64,000 bases of DNA from NCBI GenBank assembly GCA_903857665.1, contig CAIOFV010000087.1:1-64000 (forward strand). The letters are read 5' to 3'. Origin of the DNA: an uncultured Myxococcales bacterium (GTDB lineage Bacteria; Myxococcota_A; UBA9042; DTJE01). Positions 17,279-25,288 of the stretch are shown here, piece by piece; position 1 is the first letter of the stretch, and each line of letters opens with the position of its first letter. The position numbers and the translations under genes are program-made. The notes beneath the pieces are model-generated. The model searched no databases, was not told the DNA's origin, and saw nothing but the letters and a program-made list of their open reading frames with translations.

Positions 17279-18829
17279 ATGAAGCCGATTCCAGCCGTCC
17301 TCCTCCTGCTTCCTGTATGGGCCTCGCTGGCGGCTGCGCCGTCCCGGGCGGACCCGGCGGGCGTGCGCCGCGGCGGGCTGGACGCCGGCCAGGTGGACGC
17401 AATCCTGGCGCCGCTCAAGGCGCTGGAGTCGGACGGCACGAGGGTGGGCGCCGTGTTCGCGCTGGACGGACGGGAACTGGCGGCGCTGCACGGGGACGTC
17501 CTGCTGAACCCTGCCTCGGTCACCAAGCTGTTCACCGCGGCGGTCGCGTTGATCGTGCTGGGGCCCGATTCCGCGTCGGCGACGACCGTTTCGGCGCTGG
17601 GGGACGCGCCGAAGGTGGACGCGCTGATCGTGACGCCGGGCGGCGATCCGACCCTGCAGGCGGCCGATCTGGAGGCCCTCGCGCGCTGCGTCCATGACAG
17701 GGGCGTGACCGCCGCGGGCGATCTGGTGGTGCTGCAAGGTCCGTTCACGGCCCCGTCCGATCCTCCGGCCTACGACCGGAAAGGGACCCTGGCCCCCTAC
17801 CGGGCCGGGGTGGCGGCGTTCGTGGTGGATCGCGGTGCGGTGACGGTCACGGTTTCCCCGGGGGCGCCGGGCGCCGAACCGCGCGTCGCGTTGTCGACCT
17901 CGTCGGACCGGGTCCTCCTGGTCAACGAGGCACGGACCGTCGGCGGCGCTGCGGGCGCTCGCGCGGGCACCCGTGCAGGTGCGGGAACCGGCGGGAAGGC
18001 CCAGGCGGCGAAGGGCCGGTTCGTGCTGTCGGGCGAGATCGACGGCGAAGGTCGGCTGGTCCTGCGCCTTGCCGGCCTGCTGAAATCGAAGACGCCCATC
18101 GTCCAGTCGTTCCGGGTGCCGGACCCCGGCCCGCACGCGGCCGGGGCGTTCCGGGCGGACCTCGAGGCCGCGGGCGTGAAGGTCGGCGGCGGCCCCCCGC
18201 TGGCGGCCGCGCCTTCCAGCCCGCGGGTCCTGTGCACGCGGGAAGGGCCGACGCTGGGGGCGCTGCTGGTACCGATGCTGAAGGACAGCGTCAACCCGTT
18301 TGCCGAAACGGTGCTGCGGCTGGTGGGTTCCCGGGAGTCGGGTGACCGGCCGGTCGGCTTCGTGGAGGGGGCCACGGCCCTGAACGCCTTCCTGAAAGGC
18401 CCGGTGGGCGTTCCGCCGGGCGCCTTCCGGTTCGCCAACGGCTCGGGCCTCTACGACGCCAACGCGGTGTCGGCCCGTGCCACGGTCGCGCTGCTGCGCT
18501 GGCTGCAGAAGGAGCCGAAGGGAAGCGCGGTGCTGGACGCCCTGCCGGTGGCCGGCGTCGATGGCACCCTGAAGAAGCGCCTGAAGGGCACGCCGCTTGC
18601 GGGCCGGCTGCGGGCCAAGACGGGCACGCTGGACGACGCGGTGACGCTGGCGGGCGTGCTGCCCCTGGCCGCCGGCGGGACCCTGGAGTTCGCGGTGCTG
18701 GTCAACGCGCCCGACTGCGCGTCCCGGTCCGCGGCAGGCGGGCATTGCCCGGCGCTGGACCGGTTCGCGGCACGCAAGGCCACCGACGAAGCCCTGCTGG
18801 CGGCGTGGAAGGCGTTCGAGGACCGGTGA
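17279..18829 (+). CDS. dacB: D-alanyl-D-alanine carboxypeptidase/endopeptidase (PBP4, peptidase S13)
   Basis: 516 residues. The N-terminal signal peptide (IPAVLLLLPVWASLAAA) marks it as periplasmic. The three penicillin-binding motifs are present: SVTK (Ser80, Lys83), SVN in KDSVNPFAE, and KTG in RAKTGTL. The large insert between the first two motifs is expected of the PBP4 class and carries an Ala/Gly/Arg-rich stretch (about 220-240) that may be a flexible loop. The family trims or cuts peptidoglycan stem-peptide crosslinks. Probably cotranscribed with the upstream TPR-PEGA gene. Confidence 0.93.
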   Translation: MKPIPAVLLLLPVWASLAAAPSRADPAGVRRGGLDAGQVDAILAPLKALESDGTRVGAVFALDGRELAALHGDVLLNPASVTKLFTAAVALIVLGPDSASATTVSALGDAPKVDALIVTPGGDPTLQAADLEALARCVHDRGVTAAGDLVVLQGPFTAPSDPPAYDRKGTLAPYRAGVAAFVVDRGAVTVTVSPGAPGAEPRVALSTSSDRVLLVNEARTVGGAAGARAGTRAGAGTGGKAQAAKGRFVLSGEIDGEGRLVLRLAGLLKSKTPIVQSFRVPDPGPHAAGAFRADLEAAGVKVGGGPPLAAAPSSPRVLCTREGPTLGALLVPMLKDSVNPFAETVLRLVGSRESGDRPVGFVEGATALNAFLKGPVGVPPGAFRFANGSGLYDANAVSARATVALLRWLQKEPKGSAVLDALPVAGVDGTLKKRLKGTPLAGRLRAKTGTLDDAVTLAGVLPLAAGGTLEFAVLVNAPDCASRSAAGGHCPALDRFAARKATDEALLAAWKAFEDR

Positions 18830-18909
18830 CGTTCCGCGAATGCTGCGGTCGGGGTTTGTGATTTCTTCGGAAACCGTAGCGAGCTGGCCGGAGACGGAAT
18901 CACGAACCG

Positions 18910-19926
18910 TCAGCCCCGGACCGCGGAGGGCACGCCGGCAGGGGCCGACCTGCCGCCCAGTTCCAGCGTCGCGGTGTGTTCGGTGGCCAGCACCCGCTCG
19001 CCGCCCGGCAGGCCCCGCACCCGCACCCGCGCCGACGCCAGGTTCGAATTGACGCACCGGACGACGCTGCCATCCGACGACAGGTAGTCCAGGCCCACCG
19101 CGTCCCCGGGCCGCGCGACGACCTCGCCGTCCAGTCGCACCGCGCCCACGGAACCCTCGAACCGCCAGCGCAGGCCCTCCACGCTGGACTTCGCCAGCGC
19201 CATGCGCACCGGGTGGTTCTGGTTGTGCTCGCGGCCTCGCAGGCGCAGGTACAGCAAGGTCAGCGGGACCTCGACGGGTCCCATCGGCATACCGCTGTTC
19301 AGGGCCTCGAACACGGCGTCCGCCTCGCCGTCGAAGCCCGCCACGTGGCACCATGCCCAGGAGGGCGAAACGGCGGCGCCCCAGTTGTGCCCCTGCATCC
19401 CGGGCGCTCCGACGACGCGAACCTCGGTCCCCTGCACGCGGATCGTGCCGTGGAAACGGGTCGACACCAGCGGGGACACGATCTTGTTCCGGGGCAGGGG
19501 GGCCGCGTACAGCGATTCCAGCGGCAGGTGGACCAGCGTGGGCCCGGTTTCGAACGTCAGGTCCCAGGCGATGTCGCCCGGGATCGACGTCCCGTCCGGC
19601 GACACCAGCCGATCGACCCGGCCGGTCGCTCGTCCGGTGGACAGCTCGCCCGGTCCGATGCGCAGCCAGAACCGGGTCCGGGCGCAGTCCACCTCGGACG
19701 CAGGGTGCGTGTTGCAGGCGACCGCCGTGCCTTCGGGCCGGGCGCAGACCGCCCAGAGGCAGCCCACCGCCGGGCCGGACCCGGGCACCGGCCTGCGCAG
19801 CGTGTACCGCGCCCAGAACGCCGCGTTGCCGGGCAGGTGGAACTTCAGGAACAGCGATTCGACGCAGGGGTTCGTGGATTCCGCCCAGCGGACCCGGTTC
19901 CACGTCTCGGAAGAGGGGATCGTCAT
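18910..19926 (-). CDS. Lipocalin-like protein with GHNWG motif, function unknown
   Basis: 338 residues, beta-rich, no signal peptide. Conserved-looking elements are ESLFLKFHLPGNAAFWARYTL near the start and GAPGMQGHNWGAAVSPSWAWCHVAGFDG in the middle. A Trp/His-rich block of this kind occurs in tocopherol-cyclase/CrtC/AttH-like lipocalin folds, so it may be a lipid- or isoprenoid-related protein; this is tentative. No ribosome site is visible before the ATG at 19926. The HEAT-repeat gene lies 35 bases upstream on the same strand. Confidence 0.6.
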   Translation of the reverse strand: MTIPSSETWNRVRWAESTNPCVESLFLKFHLPGNAAFWARYTLRRPVPGSGPAVGCLWAVCARPEGTAVACNTHPASEVDCARTRFWLRIGPGELSTGRATGRVDRLVSPDGTSIPGDIAWDLTFETGPTLVHLPLESLYAAPLPRNKIVSPLVSTRFHGTIRVQGTEVRVVGAPGMQGHNWGAAVSPSWAWCHVAGFDGEADAVFEALNSGMPMGPVEVPLTLLYLRLRGREHNQNHPVRMALAKSSVEGLRWRFEGSVGAVRLDGEVVARPGDAVGLDYLSSDGSVVRCVNSNLASARVRVRGLPGGERVLATEHTATLELGGRSAPAGVPSAVRG

Positions 19927-19961
19927 GACGCTACGATATCACGGCGGGGGCAGGGGGGGCG

Positions 19962-20729
19962 TCAGCGCTGGTGGATGATGCCCACGTCGTCGATCCAGAA
20001 CGCGGCCGGGATGACCTTGCGGATCGATTCCTTGTGACGCTTGATCTTCCACTTCTTTTCGATCAGCAGGTTCAGCACCGCGGTCTTCACCCGCTGGGTC
20101 TCGTTGACGTCCAGCAGGCGCTCGACCAGCGTGTCGCCCATCTCGTCGCGGCCCAGGTCGGCGAGGCCCTCGATGGCGTGGACGCGCAGTTCCTCGTTGT
20201 CCTCGGACAGGAACCGTTCCAGCATCTCGCGCACCCGCGGGTCCTTGTATTCGCGCAGGTTCGACACCAGTTCGATCTTGCGCTCGATGTCCCGGTCGAA
20301 GATGGCCTCGGTGCGGTCGATGATGTCGATCAGGTGCGCGACCGTCTTCTCCTCGCCCAGGATGTCCCGCAGGGCCTTCGTCGGCCAGTACGGCGAGTTC
20401 TCCTTTTCGAGGAACTCGAGGATGGGTGGCACCGACACCGGGCCCAGGCGCACGATCTCGTCGAACACCTGGCGCTTCTCCTCCTCGTCACCGATCGTCT
20501 GCTCGATGCGGAAGGTGAAGCGGCGCAGAATCCCGTGGACGGCCTCGGGCGTCCCCATGTCCGCCAGTTGCCGGATGGCCACCTGCCGGTCCTGGGCCTG
20601 GCCGTACTTGTTTTCCACCTTCTTCATCAGGCGCACGACGGCGGGGGGCAGGGCAGGGCCCTTGGCCGGCGCGTCCTCCGTCGGTGCCTCGTCCTTGCTC
20701 CCGCCGAACAGTTTGCTGAACAGTCCCAT
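19962..20729 (-). CDS. HEAT-repeat protein
   Basis: 255 residues. Repeating helical pairs with the HEAT pattern run from about residue 45 to 230 (QVAIRQLADMGTPEAVHGIL, VHAIEGLADLGRDEMGDTLVERL). The N-terminus MGLFSKLFGG is an amphipathic segment seen in small membrane-associated or scaffold proteins. It is probably a cytoplasmic protein-binding scaffold with no predicted enzymatic role. The ribosome site is GGGGAGA. Confidence 0.8.
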   Translation of the reverse strand: MGLFSKLFGGSKDEAPTEDAPAKGPALPPAVVRLMKKVENKYGQAQDRQVAIRQLADMGTPEAVHGILRRFTFRIEQTIGDEEEKRQVFDEIVRLGPVSVPPILEFLEKENSPYWPTKALRDILGEEKTVAHLIDIIDRTEAIFDRDIERKIELVSNLREYKDPRVREMLERFLSEDNEELRVHAIEGLADLGRDEMGDTLVERLLDVNETQRVKTAVLNLLIEKKWKIKRHKESIRKVIPAAFWIDDVGIIHQR

Positions 20730-20795
20730 GTGGATTCTCCCCGCCCCCGCGCGTCCGGCGCCCGGGGCGGATGGTACGCGCTTCGGGGGGAGCCT

Positions 20796-20996
20796 TCAAG
20801 GCCTCGACGACGGCCAGCCCAGGCTCAGTCCCATCGCGGCGCCGAACCCGGTCGTCAGCCAGGGGCTGGACGTGATCGGGCATCCTCCCGTTTCGCATCC
20901 CACGTACGCGTAGTAGAGGAATCCCCCCAGCGCCCCCGCCGCGGCGACGCCCACCACCCGGATCACCATCCACTTCCTTCCCGCAGGCAATCTCAT
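20796..20996 (-). CDS. Small membrane protein, DUF6132-like
   Basis: 66 residues with two hydrophobic segments flanking GCETGGCPITSSPW. The GC-x3-GCPITS pattern is the hallmark I associate with DUF6132 proteins, which are small and often sit near sulfur or thioredoxin genes; their role is unknown. The ATG at 20996 follows GGAG by eight bases; the longer in-frame reading lacks support. It has a plausible own promoter upstream. Confidence 0.7.
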   Translation of the reverse strand: MRLPAGRKWMVIRVVGVAAAGALGGFLYYAYVGCETGGCPITSSPWLTTGFGAAMGLSLGWPSSRP

Positions 20997-21058
20997 TCCA
21001 ACTCTCCGCAATTCCGCACGATCCGAATCAATCGGGAGCAATGTTCCGACGATTGTGG

Positions 21059-21086
21059 ACAATAGGTATCCGAATCGCGGATGCAA
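21059..21086 (-). promoter_or_regulatory. Candidate promoter of the DUF6132-like gene
   Basis: TTGCAT, a 16-base spacer and TATTGT on the minus strand, about 60 bases before the ATG at 20996. Confidence 0.5.
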
Positions 21087-21133
21087 GGGGCCTGGGACGC
21101 ATTCCAAACCGATCCTGTCGTGTGTCCGCGGAC

Positions 21134-21162
21134 TTGACTTTGGGGTGGGTACGGCTTACCAA
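21134..21162 (+). promoter_or_regulatory. Candidate promoter of the kor operon
   Basis: TTGACT, a 17-base spacer and TACCAA, about 80 bases upstream of korD. The -35 is good and the -10 weak. Confidence 0.4.
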
Positions 21163-21243
21163 GGCCGTCACGTGGTTCTGTGGCGAGTGCTCTGCCCCGG
21201 TGGCGGGCCCGCGGCCACGACCGCAGCCATGGAGGTCCAAGGT

Positions 21244-21531
21244 ATGAGCGACGCAACCCCGGTCCGCAAGGCGAAGGGGACCGTGTTCGTGCAGCCCGAG
21301 GTCTGCAAGGGATGCTCGTACTGCATCGAGTTCTGCCCCACCGACTGTCTGGAATTCTCGCGTGAATTCAACGCGAAGGGCTACCACTTCCCGGTCCTGG
21401 GACGGCCCGAGGACTGCACCGGCTGCGGCCTGTGCGGCCTGTACTGCCCCGACTTTGCCATTTTTGGAATGCGTTTCAAGGACATCGAAGCCGCAAAGGC
21501 GGCGTCGCTGGCCAGTCACCCCACCCGTTGA
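21244..21531 (+). CDS. korD: 2-oxoacid:ferredoxin oxidoreductase, ferredoxin-like delta subunit
   Basis: 95 residues. Two [4Fe-4S] motifs are present: CKGCSYCIEFCP and CTGCGLCGLYCP. The start at 21244 is preceded by GGAGG at eight bases. It is the electron-carrying subunit of the Kor complex and heads a four-gene operon whose next gene begins 13 bases after its stop. The Kor assignment rests on the neighbouring alpha and beta subunits. Confidence 0.92.
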   Translation: MSDATPVRKAKGTVFVQPEVCKGCSYCIEFCPTDCLEFSREFNAKGYHFPVLGRPEDCTGCGLCGLYCPDFAIFGMRFKDIEAAKAASLASHPTR

Positions 21532-21544
21532 CACCGGAGGTACC

Positions 21545-22702
21545 GTGACCGCGGATCCCAAGGGGGTACTCACGGGAGTGCACTTTCTGGACGGCGACCA
21601 CGCGGCCTGTGAAGGCGCGCTGGCGGCCGGGTGCCGGTTCGTGTCCGGCTACCCGATCACGCCCTCCACGGAAGTGGTGGAACGCTTCGCCCAGCGCATT
21701 CCGATGGTGGGCGGCGTGTTCATCCAGATGGAAGACGAACTGGCTGCCTCCATCACCATGCTGGGCGCGGTCTGGGGCGGCAAGAAGGTGATGACCGTCA
21801 CCTCGGGCCCCGGCCTGTCGCTGATGATGGAGCACCTGGGCCTCGCGTACATCACCGAGGCGCCGTGCGTCTTCATCGACGTGCAACGCGGCGGGCCTTC
21901 GACCGGGCTGCCCACGCTGCCCGCCCAGGCCGACATGATGCAGGTGAAGTGGGGCTCCCACGGCGACTACGAAATCATCGCCCTGGTGCCCGACAGCCCG
22001 CAGGAATGCTTCGATCTGACGATCAAGGCGTTCAACCTGGCCGAGCAGTGGCGCGTGCCGGTGTTCCTGATGATGGACGAGGTCGTGGGCCACATGACCG
22101 AACGCGTGGTGATCCCCGAGGCGTCCGCCATCGAGATCACGGAGCGCCGCTGGACCAAGAAGGCCCCGGGCGAGTACCGGCCCTTCGATGCCTGCGCGGA
22201 CGGGGTTCCCGCCATGGCCAAGGCGGGCGACGGCCATCGCATCCACGTCACGGGGCTGACCCACGACGAGCGCGGCTGGCCGGCCCTGACGCCGAAGTCC
22301 CAGGACAAGCTGATCCGCCGCCTGACCAACAAGATCCGCGACAACGCCGATGCCCTGGCGGACATCCGCGAGGACCAGTGCGAGGGCGCCGACGTCATCG
22401 TCGTGTCCTACGGCATCACGTCCCGGGTCGCCTCGTCGGCCGTCCTGCAGGCCCGCGCCCAGGGCCTCAAGGTCGGCCATGCCCGCCTGGTCGTCGCGTG
22501 GCCCTTCCCGACCACCCGCATCGCGTACCTCGCCACCCAGTGCAGGGCGATGGTCGTTCCGGAACTGAACCTGGGCCAGATGGTCCACGAGGTATCGCGC
22601 GCCGTCGCGGGCAAGGTTCCGGTCCGCCTGGTGGACCACGCCGGCGGCACCGTGCACGACCCCAAGGTCATCCTGGACTGCATCCTGGGGGCGGCGCGAT
22701 GA
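21545..22702 (+). CDS. korA: 2-oxoacid (probably 2-oxoglutarate):ferredoxin oxidoreductase, alpha subunit
   Basis: 385 residues. The GTG start follows GGAGG by four bases. The N-terminal domain has the pyrimidine-binding pattern (GCRFVSGYPITPSTEVVERF, VFIQMEDELAASITMLGA, TSGPGLSLMMEHLG). The later transketolase C-like domain includes VIVVSYGITSRVA and PELNLGQM. No gamma domain is fused; it is a separate gene (korC). Together with beta it forms the TPP-dependent enzyme that oxidises a 2-oxoacid to acyl-CoA and reduces ferredoxin, or runs in reverse in reductive carbon fixation. The four-gene DABC layout favours 2-oxoglutarate as substrate. Confidence 0.93.
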   Translation: MTADPKGVLTGVHFLDGDHAACEGALAAGCRFVSGYPITPSTEVVERFAQRIPMVGGVFIQMEDELAASITMLGAVWGGKKVMTVTSGPGLSLMMEHLGLAYITEAPCVFIDVQRGGPSTGLPTLPAQADMMQVKWGSHGDYEIIALVPDSPQECFDLTIKAFNLAEQWRVPVFLMMDEVVGHMTERVVIPEASAIEITERRWTKKAPGEYRPFDACADGVPAMAKAGDGHRIHVTGLTHDERGWPALTPKSQDKLIRRLTNKIRDNADALADIREDQCEGADVIVVSYGITSRVASSAVLQARAQGLKVGHARLVVAWPFPTTRIAYLATQCRAMVVPELNLGQMVHEVSRAVAGKVPVRLVDHAGGTVHDPKVILDCILGAAR

Positions 22703-23589
22703 GCGAAACGACCCTCAACGACGACCAGGACCTTTCCGGCCTGCCGCTGGTGGACAACCCGGTGATGCCGTACCTGCGGCAGGAACGCATCCCGCACATC
22801 TGGTGCCCCGGCTGCGGCATCGGCACCACGGTCAACTGCTTCACTCGGGCCCTGGAAGAGGCGGCGCTGGACCTCGACAAGGTCGCCATCGTGTCGGGGA
22901 TCGGCTGCACGGGCCGCGTGGCGGGCTACTTGAACCTCGACTCGTTCCACACGACCCACGGCCGGGCAATCCCGTTCGCGACGGGCCTGAAGCTGGCGAA
23001 CCCCGACTTGAACGTCGTGGTGTACTCCGGCGACGGCGACCTGTTCGCGATCGGCGGCAACCACTTCATGCACGCTGCGCGGCGCAACATGGACCTCCTG
23101 GTCGTGTGCGTGAACAACTTCACCTACGGCATGACCGGCGGCCAGGTGGCGCCCACGACGCCGATCGGCGCCACCCAGACCACGATGCCCTTCGGCAACT
23201 TCGAGAATCCGGCCAGCCTGCCGTTCCTGGCCGACGCCGCCGGGGCGACGTTCGTGGCCCGGTGGACGGTGTTCCACGTGCGCCAGTTGACCCGCTGCTT
23301 CAAGGAGGCGCTGGGCAAGAAGGGCTTCCGGTTCATCGAGATCATGGCCCCGTGCCCCACGCTGTTCCTGCGGCGCAACCGCCTGGGCGACGGCGTGGAC
23401 ATGGTTCGGCAGTACAAGGAGCGATCCGTGCTGCGCAACGGCGCCGACACGAAGGAGGTCGCTGTTGGCATGGAAGGCGACATCGTGGTGGGGACCTTCG
23501 TGGACCGCGAGCGGCCGACCTGGCTGGAAGCGATGAACTCCCACTTCAGCAGCGTGCTTGGCGACCGCTATCGTACGTACGGGGGTTGA
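22699..23589 (+). CDS. korB: 2-oxoacid:ferredoxin oxidoreductase, TPP-binding beta subunit
   Basis: 296 residues, overlapping korA by four bases (ATGA). TPP and Mg binding motifs are visible: WCPGCGIG, SGIGCTGR, TTHGRAIPFATGLK and GDGDLFAIGGNH followed by NNFTYGMTGGQ. The stretch PTTPIGATQTTMPFGNFENP is typical of the Kor beta family. Length and motif order are complete. Confidence 0.95.
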   Translation: MSETTLNDDQDLSGLPLVDNPVMPYLRQERIPHIWCPGCGIGTTVNCFTRALEEAALDLDKVAIVSGIGCTGRVAGYLNLDSFHTTHGRAIPFATGLKLANPDLNVVVYSGDGDLFAIGGNHFMHAARRNMDLLVVCVNNFTYGMTGGQVAPTTPIGATQTTMPFGNFENPASLPFLADAAGATFVARWTVFHVRQLTRCFKEALGKKGFRFIEIMAPCPTLFLRRNRLGDGVDMVRQYKERSVLRNGADTKEVAVGMEGDIVVGTFVDRERPTWLEAMNSHFSSVLGDRYRTYGG

Positions 23590-23590
23590 C

Positions 23591-24142
23591 ATGGCGAGCA
23601 CCGGGATCCGGATCGGAGGACTGGGCGGGCAGGGCGTCATCCTGTCGGGCATCATCCTGGGCAAGGCGGCATCAATCTTCGACGGCAAGAACGCGACGCT
23701 GATCCAGGCCTTCGGGCCCGAGGCCCGCGGCAGCGCGTGCAGCGCGCAGGTGACGATCGCCGACGCCCCCGTGGCCTATCCCTACGTGCAGAACCCCGAC
23801 GTCCTGGTGGTGATGTCGTCGGACGCGTACACGCAGTTCATCCCGACGCTGAAGGCGGACGGGCTGCTGCTGTACGAAGAGGAACTGGTGACCCCGAAGG
23901 ACCTGCCCCCCGGCGTGAAGGCCTACGGCATCCCGGCGACGCGGATCGCCGAGGAACTGGGGCGGCGGCTGGTCCTGAACATCGTGATGGTGGGCTTCTT
24001 CGCAGGCGTGACGGGCGTCGTGTCGCTGGTCGCTGCGGAAAAGGCCCTGCTGTCATCGGTCCCCAAGGGCACCGAGTCGCTGAACCTCAACGCGTTCCGT
24101 CGAGGGTACGAGCACGGCCGCTCGCTGGTCGGCGCCGCCTGA
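23591..24142 (+). CDS. korC: 2-oxoacid:ferredoxin oxidoreductase, gamma subunit
   Basis: 183 residues, starting one base after the korB stop. The family start IRIGGLGGQGVILSGIILGKAA and EARGSACSAQVTI are both present. The gamma subunit contributes to CoA binding and to the catalytic interface. The complex is cytoplasmic. A GNAT gene follows after 16 bases. Confidence 0.94.
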   Translation: MASTGIRIGGLGGQGVILSGIILGKAASIFDGKNATLIQAFGPEARGSACSAQVTIADAPVAYPYVQNPDVLVVMSSDAYTQFIPTLKADGLLLYEEELVTPKDLPPGVKAYGIPATRIAEELGRRLVLNIVMVGFFAGVTGVVSLVAAEKALLSSVPKGTESLNLNAFRRGYEHGRSLVGAA

Positions 24143-24158
24143 CCCCGAGGAGGATCCC

Positions 24159-24755
24159 ATGGAATTCGAAAACTTCCCCCAGACCGAACCGCTGCGCGAC
24201 GGGAGGTCGGTGATCGTTCGCGAGATGACGATCAGCGACGAGTCTCGGATGGTGGAGTTCTTCCAGGGCCTGCCGCTGGAGGACCGCCTGTTCCTGCGAA
24301 ACGACGTGTCGCAGCCCGAGGTGGTCCATCACTTCGTGCGCGACACCGAGGACCAGGTGCTGAACCTGGTGGCCGAGCTGGACGGGAAGATCGTCGCGTC
24401 CGCCACGCTGGAACGCGGGCTGTACGGCTGGACCCGGCACGTCGGCGAGGTCCGGCTGGTGGTCGCGCGCCCCTGGCAGCGCTGCGGCCTGGCCAAGGTG
24501 CTGCTGCGCCACCTGGTCCGCGCGGCCCCGACCGCGGGCATCGAAATCATCAAGGGGCAGGTCGCCGGCGGCAAGGTCGGCGCCCAGAAGGCCCTCGAGG
24601 CCATGGGGTTCCGCAAGGAAGCCACGCTGCGCCGCCACGTGAAGGACGTCGCCGGCCGGAAGCGGGACCTGCTGATCCTCACCAACGACGTTTCCCATAT
24701 CTGGGAAAAGATGGAAGCCCTGAACGCCGACTTCTCCCCGACCCAGGGCGAATAG
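24159..24755 (+). CDS. GNAT-family N-acetyltransferase
   Basis: 198 residues with a GNAT fold: VREMTISDE at the start, LVAELDGKIVASATL, then the acetyl-CoA-binding beta4-alpha3 region (EVRLVVARPWQRCGLAKVLLRHL), in which the usual Q/RxxGxG/A pattern is QRCGLA. AQKALEAMGFRKEATL matches the family C-terminal motif. It has a strong GAGGAGGATCCC site and lies directly behind korC, so it may be part of the kor operon. The substrate is unknown; modification of Kor subunits is only a guess. Confidence 0.88.
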   Translation: MEFENFPQTEPLRDGRSVIVREMTISDESRMVEFFQGLPLEDRLFLRNDVSQPEVVHHFVRDTEDQVLNLVAELDGKIVASATLERGLYGWTRHVGEVRLVVARPWQRCGLAKVLLRHLVRAAPTAGIEIIKGQVAGGKVGAQKALEAMGFRKEATLRRHVKDVAGRKRDLLILTNDVSHIWEKMEALNADFSPTQGE

Positions 24756-24856
24756 CCCGTTCCAGGGCAACGCCGCACGAATTCCCTGTCGATGCCGCCT
24801 TGCCTTCGGTCGGTCCAGCGGATATCGTGGCCAGCGGGTCGGTTCGGGAGGCATTC

Positions 24857-25288
24857 TTGTCCGGCAAGCCCGGAATCCAGGTGGTCGCCGCGGTCGTCGA
24901 ACGCGACGGGCTGTTCCTGATCACCCAGCGGAATCCCCGGGCCGTGTTCCCCTTGTACTGGGAGTTCCCGGGCGGGAAGGTCGAACGCGGCGAGGACGAC
25001 GCGACGGCCTTGCGGCGCGAAATGGCCGAGGAACTGGCGGCCTCCGTCGAGGTCGGCGAGCTGCTCGGCCACACCGTCCACGACTACGAGCCGTTCACGC
25101 TCGACTTCCGGGCATACCGGTGTCGCCTCCTCGACGACCACCTGGAATGCCGGAATGTCCATGCGCTCCGGTGGGTAACCCTGGACGAGATGGCGGCGTA
25201 CCCGTTCCCGCCAGCGGACGTGGATGCCATCGAGCGCCTGGTCGATGCCCGGCTGCCGAAGGTCGGGCTTGAGGAGGACGGACGGTGA
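24857..25288 (+). CDS. Nudix hydrolase, MutT-like
   Basis: 143 residues from a TTG start at 24857. That start is chosen because GGGAGG lies five bases upstream; an earlier in-frame TTG lacks a site. The Nudix box GGKVERGEDDATALRREMAEELAA fits GX5EX7REUXEEXGU except that the late Gly is Ala. FPLYWEFPGG before the box and LRWVTLDEM after it are MutT-like, suggesting nucleotide clean-up such as 8-oxo-dGTP hydrolysis. Its stop overlaps the TldD-like start by four bases. Confidence 0.88.
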   Translation: MSGKPGIQVVAAVVERDGLFLITQRNPRAVFPLYWEFPGGKVERGEDDATALRREMAEELAASVEVGELLGHTVHDYEPFTLDFRAYRCRLLDDHLECRNVHALRWVTLDEMAAYPFPPADVDAIERLVDARLPKVGLEEDGR

